DNA of 64,000 nt from Atherinomorus stipes (lineage: Eukaryota; Chordata; Actinopteri; Atheriniformes; Atherinidae), in assembly GCA_023101725.1 (NCBI GenBank), contig JALJCO010007057.1, positions 1-64,000 on the forward strand, written 5' to 3'. A program made the position numbers and the translations under genes. Shown in pieces: positions 11,551 to 21,557 of the stretch. The notes beneath the pieces are model-generated. The model was not told the origin of the DNA. It worked only from the letters and a program-made list of their open reading frames with translations, and ran no database searches. Each line of letters opens with the position of its first letter. Position 1 is the first letter of the stretch.

Positions 11551-12440
11551 AGTGTTTAAAGTTTTAAATCATTAACCTTCACTGATTGTCCATGTTTATT
11601 TATCTCGCATGAACAGCAGCATGAAAGGGCAACGTCAATGATGTGTTTGTTTTTTGTTTTTTTTGTCGTCTAACTTTAGAGCAGTCATAGATTCATCATG
11701 GTAAACCCACAGTGGGAGCTTGGTTGGACCCAGAGGCCGTAAACAAGGGGATGATTCTTTTGCTTACGTGACCCATTAGTTTCTGAAGAGCTAAAAATGA
11801 AGCCAGTTGGGTGTTCCTATCGTCGCCATCTTCGCTGCGTTGGGTGTGTCGTCACTTCCGGAAAATAATAAAATGGGCAAAGCGCGGCCTCAGGGCAAAT
11901 GATTGACAGCTGATGTACTCTGAGATAAACGCTAGCCGAGCTAACTCAAAACTAACAGGAGCTAATGAAGATTAGCCCCCTAAGCGGTGGGGTAAAGGTA
12001 AGACACGCTTAGACTCGCTATTAGCTGACCAAAAACTGCAGTTGTGCTACTCTGCTACTGAGACCAAACCGAGAACAAACTAGCTAACTAGGAGCCGGCA
12101 TCCGGTCGGCCGCCTGTCAATCAAAATGACACGCCCTTAATTATGTGTAATTTCAAGATTAAACACCATCTAAATGGATGACTTATAAAAATAAAAAAAA
12201 TCACCCCCCTTACAGCTGACATGAAGGTAAACTTGACCCATTCAACCTAAAATGATTTTTTGAACCAGGCTGTAATCATGTTTATTTCTGCTGTGAAGTT
12301 GACCTTTTTATGGGGATTTGCTATGTTTTGCAGCCAGCCCCTAGCAGATGAAGGGAGAAATATTTCCTTTTTCCGGGTGGCTTCATAGTTGGCCACTGGA
12401 GGATGCTGCTTGGTTGGACCTTGTAATCTTTTCCACGGAA
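11551..12440. repeat. Probable degenerate fish repeat, unclassified
   Basis: The word GCTTGGTTGGACC occurs near both ends (about 11719 and 12407). The text GCCAGCCCCTAGCAGATGAA with GGTGGCTTCATAGTTGG resembles a non-autonomous repeat seen widely in fish genomes. Borders and class are not determined. No coding potential seen. Confidence 0.35.
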
Positions 12441-14649
12441 ATAAAGAAAAGTTAATAAGAAATTAAATATATTTTTTTTGTTTGACTACCTAACCCAGAG
12501 CTTTTTAACCAGCTTTGTCTCCAAGCATCTCACTCATTTATACAACCTCATAGTTCCTGTTTTTAAGCACACAGCTCTCCAGTTGCCATCTTTTGTCTTT
12601 TTTCATTGAGTGTCATGCCTGTTGGTACTCATATCTGACTTCTTTTAAAAAAAATTTAAGTTTTCATTTTGTGCAACAGCATATTTTTACTTGTTGCAAA
12701 TGTTATTAGCACCCTGTCCTTGTCCTTGTAAACATATGCAAACTTCTTTTGTGCTTTTGAAAGAGAGGGTTAATGTGGGTAGCTCAATGTACTGTATCTT
12801 CAGCATTATCTTTTCCAAAGGGTTACATCTTTTACGCAGCCAAGCAGCATCTGTGCAAGCACCTTCCCCAAGTCCTCTAATAAAGACCTGCCAAGGCCCC
12901 ACACATTACTAGGAATTGCAAATGACTCCCAGTACAAGGCTATACTTGCACAGAAATTCAATTTTCTCCTATCAGGCACTCAGAGAAATGAAATCATAGT
13001 CACACAGCTTGTATGCTTCCACTCTGCCAGTGTTTCTCCTCTTATGATGGAACGTGTAAACACCTGGTTAAGTGAGAGTAATCATAGATTAGAGTAATAG
13101 CTCTCTTCCTTTATTCCTTTTTTCTTGTCATGAATTCATTATTTACAACAACCTCTCCAAATAAAATTGTCATTTGCCGTGCTGGCCAGAAGTAGACTCA
13201 ATTGAACTGCACAGCATTGCAGTTGATCAATGAAAATGCCCCTGATCCTAGACTCCATTGCAACCACTGATTAAGTGTTCCTTCTGACAGGATATTGGCT
13301 AAACATGGCAGCAGTCTTATGACACTAAAGAGGCTTAAATTACCGCCCTTGCCAGAGTCCTAACAGAGTGAGTTTGTCAGAGAGTCAGCACTTCTATGGA
13401 AATAAGATTAAATGCAGTTGCTAAGCGTTGCAGGATGTGCAACATTTGGACACGGCGAAATTACTCATCACTATTTGGCTGGGATGAAACTTTGTGATAG
13501 CAGAATGATACAAGAGTGATACCAGCTACTATTTGGCTTTATTATCACAGGGATATATGAATTACTATCTTAAATGAAAAATTATCTTTATGTGAAAGTG
13601 TATCCCCACATGATAACTTGCTGAGTTGTTGATTTGCCAAAAAGGTTCATCAGACTAGGCTGACGAAGTCGAGCAGCAAGACGTTAGATTTCAGACTGTG
13701 CTGCCTTGAAATATTCAATTCTTTCCTCATGTTGTATTCTGAAAGATTATGCTCGGTGAGTGAAAAAGGGATGGATGGGGAATCTGTTGATTTTGATCAG
13801 ACTGGCTCTCTTTGACTTTAAATTCTTAGGTTTACAAATAGATTGACACAATCTAATAATAATTATCGAATAATAATGACAGATTATTGCTTGATAGTTT
13901 AGCATCTCTCAGAAAAAATATTAGAAGAAGATAAAAATAAAAAAAAAAATAAAGAGTGTAATCTTTGCAACTGAGAGTCAAGTAAAAATCATTATTTTAA
14001 TCTAATGTAATTTCCTGCACAGAGGATTGCTTTTGGGAGTGTATATGTTTGTGCTCAGCTCTTAGACTTCAGATCTCAGCAAGAAATGTGCCTCTACTAA
14101 TTATTTCCTTCCTTTCTCTCAGTTTCTTCCTACCCTTTGTGTTTGGAAGAATTATTTTCTGAAAAAGCAGCAAAGCACCATTTTGGACATGTTTTTCAGT
14201 CTAATTGCTGTCCCAAGTGAATAACTATCCATTTGCTTCTTTTCTAATAACTTTGCATGAAATTGTTCCCTCTCTAAAATTGTCCTTGGCTTCTGACAGC
14301 CACTTCAAAGCTCTGGTTCTACAGTGAGCACCCTGAAGACATTATGAATAACCAATGGTTTACTGATGTTAACATAGAATGAAAGAGATACTCTTTATAC
14401 AGATTTTCTTTCTGTTTGACTGGTGTTTATTGTCTGAGACACACAGACACACACAAATATGCATGCCCACATATTTTATAGATACTGTAGATACATATAG
14501 ATAAGGTTCATATATTTTATGTACATTTGGACACTGACACAAGTTTAGTTATTTTAGCTGTTTACCAAGACATAGTCAAGATACTGCTTCATATGTACGT
14601 ATATGGGCTTAACGTGCAGACCTTCAGCGTTAATTTGAGAGTATCCACA
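12441..14649. other. Non-coding stretch, nothing recognised
   Basis: About 2.2 kb of apparently single-copy AT-rich sequence. It contains A-rich runs near 13930-13950 and a short CA tract at 14440-14455. No exon-like open frame with flanking splice signals and known homology was found. Confidence 0.5.
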
Positions 14650-15560
14650 TATTATAACAACAACAACTATAATTACACATTTTATTTGATAGCGCCTTTC
14701 AAGCTAAGAACAAATAAATGAGTGAAAGTGAAATCATGAATTATTTTGAACAGATGGGTCTTGAGTCTGGGTTTGAGAAAGATGAAGATGTTTCTGATGT
14801 TAGGGAAGAGTCAGTTCCAGAGTCAGGGAGCAGGATGACTGAAAGCTCTGCTGCTCTCCATGGTGCTGAGGCGGGAGGAAGAAGGTGTGAGGTGGAGGAG
14901 GAGGACCTGAGAGAGAGGGAGAGTGTGGTAATATGGATGAGATCAGACAGATGGGAAAGGTTGTGGATGGCTTTGATTTGAAGGTATGGAGGAGGATCCT
15001 AACAGTGGATCTGAATTTGACTGGAAGGTAGCGAAGCTGCTGGAGAACAGGGGTGATGAGGTGAAAGGAGGGGTCAGGTGATAATGTGGGCTGCTGAGTT
15101 CTGGACCAGTTGAAGTTTATGGAGGGATTTGTGGGGGACACCAAAGAGGAGTGAATTGCAGGAGTCAAGATGGGAAGTGATGAGACTGTGGACCAGGATG
15201 GCAGCCTGAGTGGGGAGAGAGAAAAGGGTGGAGGAGATTAATGGAATGAAGGTGGAAATTGGCAGACAAGGTTATATTACTGGTATCAGTGTGGCAGGAC
15301 GAAGGAGGGCCCGGGCGGGATTCGATCCCCAGACTCCCGGGTGAGAGTCATGCGCGCTAACCAGTCAGCCAAAGGGACATCCCCTTGGCCAAGTAGCCAG
15401 GGAACATGAAGACTCGGAGGCATAGTGACAGGACTGTCAACTGCCACATCAGCATGGAAAGAAAGTAAGCTGTCGAGGATGACACCCAGACTCTTTACCT
15501 GAGTGGAGGGGGAAACTGTAGTGCTGTCAGTATTTTAAGAAATTGTGGCTTTGCCGCCAA
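14650..15560 (-). mobile_element. Antisense L2-like LINE fragment
   Basis: A 3' tail (ATTTTATTTGATAGCGCCTTTC near 14680 on the plus strand) leads into minus-strand coding remnants. The minus frame at 14800-15168 contains PSFHLITPVLQQLRYLPVKF and ILLHTFKSK, the reverse transcriptase end of L2-type elements. The text continues after the solo LTR insertion with GATGACACCCAGACTCTTTA (from about 15479), part of the same repeat. Stops and frame changes make it inactive. Confidence 0.7.
15290..15448 (-). mobile_element. Solo LTR of the tRNA-like TRIM family
   Basis: Minus-strand copy of the LTR family found at 11114. It is bounded by TGTGGCAG and CTGCCACA and flanked by a perfect 4-bp duplication TCAG (15286-15289 and 15449-15452). 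Its tRNA-like core is the best preserved in the window: TGGCTGACTGGTTAGCGCG, GACTCTCACCCGGGAGTC and GGGGATCGAATCCC when read on the minus strand. The LTR-end sequence differs by a small deletion from the other copies. No internal region is present, so it is a solo LTR left by LTR-LTR recombination or an equivalent event. Confidence 0.85.
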
Positions 15561-15574
15561 CAAATATGTTGCTG

Positions 15575-16050
15575 AGTTTTTTTCAAGAGACCAAAAGTAA
15601 TTGGACAGTTACTGTAACTTTAAAGATATTTCATGAGCTTCATAGGCTATTTCCTCATTAATCCATCACCAGTCAAGCAGGTAAAAGTCAATCTGGAGTT
15701 GATTCCAGGTGTGGCATTTGCATTTAGAAGCTGTAGCTGTGAACCCACAGCATGCAGTCAAAGGAGCTCGCAGTGGGCGTAAAACAGGCCATCTTTCAAA
15801 TGAATAAAAGGAGAACATGGGGGTTTACAACAAGGTGCAAACTATTAATCAGCCTCAAGAAAAGATAGTCCAGATTATGATTTACCAAAAATTCCTAGAA
15901 AGAAGCCGGCTCAGTTCACAGACAGCATGGACAGATACAACTAAGGTCAACCTGTACCAAAATGAAAAATGTATGGAGAAGACAGCTGATGATCCAAAGT
16001 ACAGCATGCTTTGTGTAAAACATGGTGAAAGCAGTTAGATGGTGAAAGCA
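15575..16050 (+). pseudogene. Tc1-type transposase relic
   Basis: The start (CCAAAAGTAATTGGACAG) and the following text match fish Tc1-like elements. The frame at 15817-16038 keeps recognisable transposase phrases, including AWTDTTKVNLYQNEK, where active Tc1 enzymes have W(T/S)DE around the second catalytic residue. Here the acidic E is replaced by T. The copy is short and lacks the first and last catalytic blocks, so it is dead. Confidence 0.65.
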
Positions 16051-17485
16051 GGTGTGGCTTCGGACAGCTGTGGGTCACTGCCGTTTATTTATGACGCGAC
16101 TGCAACAGGAAGCAGCCAGATGAAGTTTAAAGTTAAAGGAAAAACTTTGCTCAGAACCTGTTTATGCAGTCTGGTACTTGTCTTCCAGTTTAAATAATTT
16201 ATACATTACTTAGGGCACATCAGTTATAAACTACACAAATTATTTTTGTTTTCTGTTGGCTCATTTCTTTCCTTTTTTTTAGATTTTGTCAGTGAGTTTA
16301 GACTTCAGATCATTTCTTGGGTTAGGCTTTAAAGGGTTAAGTTACTAATTTTCAAACAGGATTTCAACTGTTAATGTACCATCAGCATCATCATGCAATC
16401 ATCAGTGGCTGGAAATTGTGGAAATCATGGCTGGAAAAATGGCTTATCATTGCACACCTCAGGTCATGGATATCACCCAAATGTGATTCCTCCGCGCCTT
16501 AGCAACAGAGTAGCTGAAAAATAGGAAGAAATGATCACATTAGGGTTAGGCTGATGTTGTGTTACCAATTAACTTGAATCAATATAAAACATGTATAACA
16601 TCACATATGCAGCAGAAGTTAAATCTGATTTTCAGCAAGCAAAATCTGTTTATTTATTCTAACACAAATGAAAATAGAAACAAAGGAAAACAAAAGAGAC
16701 AGTACAAAGCATCTGACAAAGAGTAAACAGAAATACAGAGAGCTCATTTCCCCTATCACTTTTTAAAAACTGCATAACAGTACAATTATCAATATCTCAA
16801 TATCCCCAATATCCCCTATTTCTTTCAGTTCTGATTATACCAACTACATCCAAAACACTTCATGACCCCTCACCACCTGGATTATTGCAGACCTAATTGC
16901 TATTTATTATTGAAGTTTATATTTAGTTTATATTTAGTATTGTATTCATCCATCCATCCATGGATGGATGGATAATCTTTATTCACTTCCATAATGTTCT
17001 GGTAAAATTATTTTATATGAAATTTAGCTGCTTGTCTTTCATTTTAATTTAGGCTTGAATCGCTCTAAAGATGCATGCTTTGTGGTTTTTGCATGGCTGT
17101 TGTGTGTATGCTTGGCTTGTGCATCTGGCTTCAGGTTTTTGAAGCTGGAAGCTTTCCTTTTGATCATTTCAGTCTGTAATTTCCTTCAAGTCTTTATGGT
17201 TCTCAAGTCTGAATTCTGGCTGAGCTCCTCCAAAATGCTGATATTGTTGTCAAAAAAATAATTTCTTGGGCATTTTGGCTGTGTTTTTCAGACCATTATC
17301 TTACTGGATCGTCCAGTGATGCCCAAGGCCAAGCCCCTCTGCATAATTTGGCTAAAACAAACAGCTAGTATAATGGCAAAGAAGTGTTTTGGTCTATAAG
17401 GACTTGGAGATCGTTGTAGAGGAAGAGTGGTCCAAATATGCCTTGGATACATGCTAAAAGCTTATTGGCAGTTCTAAGAACTTTT
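16051..17485. other. Non-coding stretch with a perfect 26-bp palindrome
   Basis: No gene recognised. A perfect palindrome of ATCC/GGAT units occupies 16948-16973, centred on CATG. The part from about 17055 to 17480 has the feel of an old interspersed repeat, but I could not assign it. The piggyBac element inserted at its right edge. Confidence 0.5.
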
Positions 17486-17879
17486 TTAACCCTCCTGTTG
17501 TCCTCATTTTCTGTATACACCCTATGTCCTCCGGGTCAAAATGACCCGTCGTCATTAAACCCCCAATATAAGCAGTTTAATTTAATTTTAAACACAAAAT
17601 ATTATATTGCTTGAAGAAACAACTTAACATTCACCGCAAATTGTGTGAATACTTGTGTTTTTCTCGTCATCTGGCAGAAAACTGTATTTTATTGAAGACA
17701 CCACTACCATTGTCAGTTGTATTATTGTTTCCTGTATAGGTGGTAAGTAATATTTGTATAGTATTTCTATAACAGAAATGTGCAAAAAGGAGTTTTTAAT
17801 GCATTTTTCATTCATCCCAATGAGTCAGTTTTTTTTTTTGAACATGTGAACCAAACAACAAACATTTCATTCAACAGCA

Positions 17880-19010
17880 CATGTAGGGCAATATACAAGT
17901 GCACAGCCTTTGCAGATAAATTTCTTACACCTGTAGCACACAGTATGTGTTTTACAGTCCTTCTTTGTTGGGCAGAACTGACACCTCTTCTAGGGCTGGG
18001 CGATATGGACCAAAAGTCATATCTCGATATATTTAGACTGAATATCGATATACGATATATATCTCGATATTTTTATCGCAAGGTGAGATCAAATATTTTG
18101 TTATAGTCAGAGCCAAATATGACATTACAAGTAGTTTAATTTAACCAGACCGGATGAAATAATGCTCAGCTGTTCAAAGAATGATCAAATGTAAACAGAA
18201 ATACTGTATAATACTGTATGTAATAATACTCGCAGATGCAAGTAAGGAACATTACACAGAATTAAATGTAACAAACCCTAGTAACGTCAGCATTTATATA
18301 CAAGGACAAAACAAACACACATTGAACTCCATATCTCGATATGGGCGATATGGTCCAATTCCATATCTCATTTGAAAATATATCGATATATTTTTCATAT
18401 CGATATATCGCCCAGCCCCAACCTCTTCGTCTTGCTTGCACCAGCGTGGGCAGCGGCTGTGACAGCTGGCTCCTCAGGTCGGTCAGGAGATGTGGCACTC
18501 TGAATAGCTTTCACAACTGCTGCAGAGGCTTCTGTGCGGGGGACATGCTTCCTTCTTTCAATGAGCGGGGTTACAAGCGCCTTTCCGAGCTGCTCCAGGA
18601 ACACCCTCCTCTTGTTCGCTTACTAGACATGATCTCTCTCCAAATTTCAAATGCATTGTAGGAGGAAACATCAATGATGTTGTGGAAGATGACCAGGGGC
18701 CAGCGGGCCGTCATCCTTCTGCAGCTGTAGGTTCCAGTCACCTTATCCAGGTTGTCCACATCTCCTTTGTTGCAGTTATAGTCAAGGATGATGGTTGGCT
18801 TCTTGTCCTCACGATCACTAATGTCAGCATCTGTGTGCAGGGTGCTACTGATTGATCTGAGACTAAACTAAAACATTCTCGCATTCTATGGCGTGAAACT
18901 AACTCTGTGACTTTGATTTCAACTGAATTTGACTGACGGGTCATTTTGACCCGAAGGACATCTTTGTACCTTTTTTTGTACAGCTTACATGAAAGTGTGA
19001 CTAAAGGCAA
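17880..19010 (-). pseudogene. piggyBac transposase remnant
   Basis: Minus-strand frames give NLDKVTGTYSCRRMTARWPL (about 18753-18694) and IFHNIIDVSSYNAFEIW, the conserved end of the piggyBac catalytic domain. Downstream, split by the MITE, are ASKTKR (18440-18423) and then CQFCPTKKDCKTHTVCYRCK with FICKGC (about 17983-17900), the cysteine-rich C-terminal zinc-binding domain. The upstream catalytic part is not seen. Disrupted by the insertion and by frame breaks. Confidence 0.75.
17991..18420. mobile_element. hAT-type MITE with 8-bp TSD, nested in piggyBac
   Basis: The ends are TAGGGCTGGGCGATATGG and the inverse CGATATATCGCCCAGCCCCA, flanked by a perfect 8-bp duplication ACCTCTTC (17983-17990 and 18421-18428). 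Inside are many ATCGATAT words and no protein. The 8-bp duplication assigns it to the hAT superfamily. Removing it rejoins the piggyBac cysteine-rich region in frame (KTKR then CQFC), so it entered a once-intact transposase gene. Confidence 0.9.
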
Positions 19011-19150
19011 CAGTTCACTTTTTGTAATGTTTGGGTCAATCTAGAAAAAGTCATGAAATTTCAAGTTGAAAAAATATTGTTTAGGGGATTTTTTGTAAGT
19101 TTTTAACACAGTGACGGGTCATTTTGACCCGAGGACAACAGGACGGTTAA

Positions 19151-19360
19151 AGAAAGAATGTGGCATTGATTACAGAGAAAAGGGCATGAAAAATTTTTTC
19201 CACTGTGTTTTTGGGCAAAATGTAATGACAATCAAAAACACAAAACATGTTTATGATAATTCTTAATAATCTTTTGAGTCTCTTTATCATTTAAGTCTTT
19301 TATATGGAAATTTCATGTGACTCAAAATGTTTAGCTAATCCTCAAATCAACACTGCTAAA
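19151..19360. other. Short non-coding gap
   Basis: AT-rich sequence between the piggyBac element and the next MITE. Nothing recognised. Confidence 0.5.
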
Positions 19361-19364
19361 TTAA

Positions 19365-19900
19365 AGGTAGAGTCCGAAGTCCCTCCAGCGTTTCTGTTTG
19401 CAAACAACAGCATTCAAACTTTGCGCTCCTCCCTCTCAGGCTAATGGCCGCCTCGTTCTAGCTAGCCTATTCAACTTCAAGCTCCTCCTTCAGAGCTCAG
19501 AAGCGGGTAAAAGCCAAACTATGATTAACCCTAGTTTTCCAAAGTGCATTATCTGAAGCTCTTACCTTTTCTTCGGTGCATCCACGGTGTTTCCTTTCTT
19601 TTTTTTTCCCCCTTCAAGAGTTCGAGTGACTGGCGTCTGCTCCAATCATGAGCTTATTTCCACAAAGCGTCATACTCTTAGCTCTGTCATTGGCTGCCGA
19701 TATAAACAGAAATCTCCACCCAGAAACGTCCCGACCAGACCAAAACAATACAAAAAAGCAAATTACAGGCAGAGGGAGAGTGAGTTGCGTTCAAGCGCAC
19801 CACGGCATGCAAGTAGAAGCCCAAAGACAGAGTTTGAGATGGATTTCACTTGCTCAAGTCTAACGTTTATTTTTTAGGAGGGGAACTTCGGACTATACCT
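19365..19900. mobile_element. TTAA-flanked MITE (AGGTAGAGTCC ends)
   Basis: Left end AGGTAGAGTCCGAAGT and right end ACTTCGGACTATACCT form an inverted repeat, with TTAA at both flanks (19361-19364, 19901-19904). The interior is 536 bp, partly GC-rich, with no recognisable protein. TTAA targets point to the piggyBac or Kolobok superfamily; the AGG termini resemble the other TTAA MITEs of this window. Confidence 0.75.
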
Positions 19901-19904
19901 TTAA

Positions 19905-20734
19905 ATCTGATAAAAATGCAAAAAGAAGATGAAAAAAAAAAGAGCATTTATATTACTATACTAGCTCTGAAATTTTGCCTGGGTTATCACTGGTTACTTC
20001 TGATGGTTCAAAGACTGAATTAAAGAGCCAAGCCAAGATTTATTAGCACTTTAAAAACAGCAGCAACCACTGACCGAAGTGCTAATATGGAAGTAAAAAG
20101 CCTTAACAATGAGAACATTATATAAAAATCTAAAAAGAAAAAAAAGAAAAAAAAAAAATAATAAAAATAAAAACAGAACCCCCACACAAAACACAGACGA
20201 ATTATTGTGTCGCTGGTGAGTTCACTGGTTTAACATGTTTGGTCAAGGCTAATGCACTAAACACTCAAAGGCAATTTTCCGTCCTCAGTATTTGTCTTCA
20301 ACTTATGTCAGTGATGTTGTCCTATTAACAGCCTTTTTCTGCATCCATTACAAAAAGAATAATAAAAAATTGTATTTCAGATAAACCTCCCATAGTTTCA
20401 CCATTTTAATAAGTTTTATAATGTGCACTTCCCCCTATGTGTCTTCTTCTTTTCCAGGCTGAACACTCAAGTACCACTGCTCTTTGAAAAAAGAAAAGAA
20501 GAAAATGACGCTTCTGCATTCATTTAATCTTCACTGACACATTTAATATTGAGATGCCAAACCTTTGCACTTATGCCTCTCAAGAGGTGTGAGAATCGCT
20601 GAGTTTCTTAATGGGGTTCAAAAAATAAAGAGGGATTTACACAGGTCAAAGGTCCGAGTGCTTGCAAGACTGAAAGGCATGAAGATTAACTGATTAAATG
20701 GAGGTCAGCTGAAATCACATTACTGTAGATCTAG
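19905..20734. other. Non-coding stretch, nothing recognised
   Basis: AT-rich, with an A-rich segment at 20130-20175. No gene or known repeat recognised. Confidence 0.5.
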
Positions 20735-21320
20735 ACTATATTGCCGAAAGTATTTGCTCACCCATCCAAATGATAGGAATCAGGTGTTCTAATCACTTCC
20801 ATGGCCTCTTCCATTTTAAGCATTCGCGAAAGAATGGGTCACTCTCATGAGCTCAGTGAATTCCAGCGTGGAATTGTGATAGGATGACACCTGTGCAACA
20901 AATCCAGTCGTGAAATTTCCTTACTCCTAAATCTTCCAAAGTGAACTGTCAGCTGTATTATGAGATAATGGAAGTGTTTGGGAATGACAGCAACTCAGCC
21001 ACGAAATGGTAGGCCACGTAAACGGATGGAGCGGAGTCAGCGATTGCTGAAGCGCAGTTTGAAGAGGTCACCAACTTTCTGCAGAGTCAATCACTACAGA
21101 CCTCCAAACTTCATATGTCCTTCAGATCACAAATGTGCTTCTGGAAGAATGGTCAAAAATTCCCATCAACACTCCTAAACCTTGTTGACAGCCTTCACAG
21201 AAGAGTTGAAGCTGTTGTAGCTCCAAAGGGTAGAACGTCATATTGAACCCTTTGGATTAGGAATAGGATGCATCTTAAGCTCATATGTGAGTCAAGGTGT
21301 GTGAATACTGTTGGTAATAT
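20735..21320 (+). mobile_element. Internally deleted Tc1-like transposon
   Basis: The ends TATATTGCCGAAAGTATTTG and ATACTGTTGGTAATATT are the degenerate inverted termini of a common fish Tc1-like element. The 5' third of the transposase gene (GAATTCCAGCGTGGAATTG, then ACAGCAACTCAGCCACGAA and GGTAGGCCACGTAAACGG) is joined directly to its 3' end (GCTTCTGGAAGAATGGTCAA onward). The catalytic middle is missing. A long microsatellite begins just past the right end. Confidence 0.75.
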
Positions 21321-21339
21321 TCTTCTGTATGTATCTGTC

Positions 21340-21557
<218 letters not shown>

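Larger units (their letters stand above)
17490..19146 (-). mobile_element. piggyBac-type DNA transposon, degraded
   Basis: The element starts CCCTCCTGTTGTCCTC and ends GAGGACAACAGGACGG, and is flanked on both sides by the TTAA target (17486-17489, 19147-19150). These are hallmark piggyBac ends. Subterminal palindromes of the type GGGTCAAAATGACCC occur near 17537, 18940 and 19120. The minus strand encodes pieces of the transposase C-terminal half, and a hAT MITE has inserted into the middle. At 1.66 kb including 430 bp of MITE it is an internally shortened, inactive copy. Confidence 0.85.

Noticed and set aside
15300..15385. Possible tRNA-Glu gene on the minus strand
   Set aside because: The A and B boxes are there, but the acceptor stem does not pair and the sequence lies inside a repeated LTR with target duplications.
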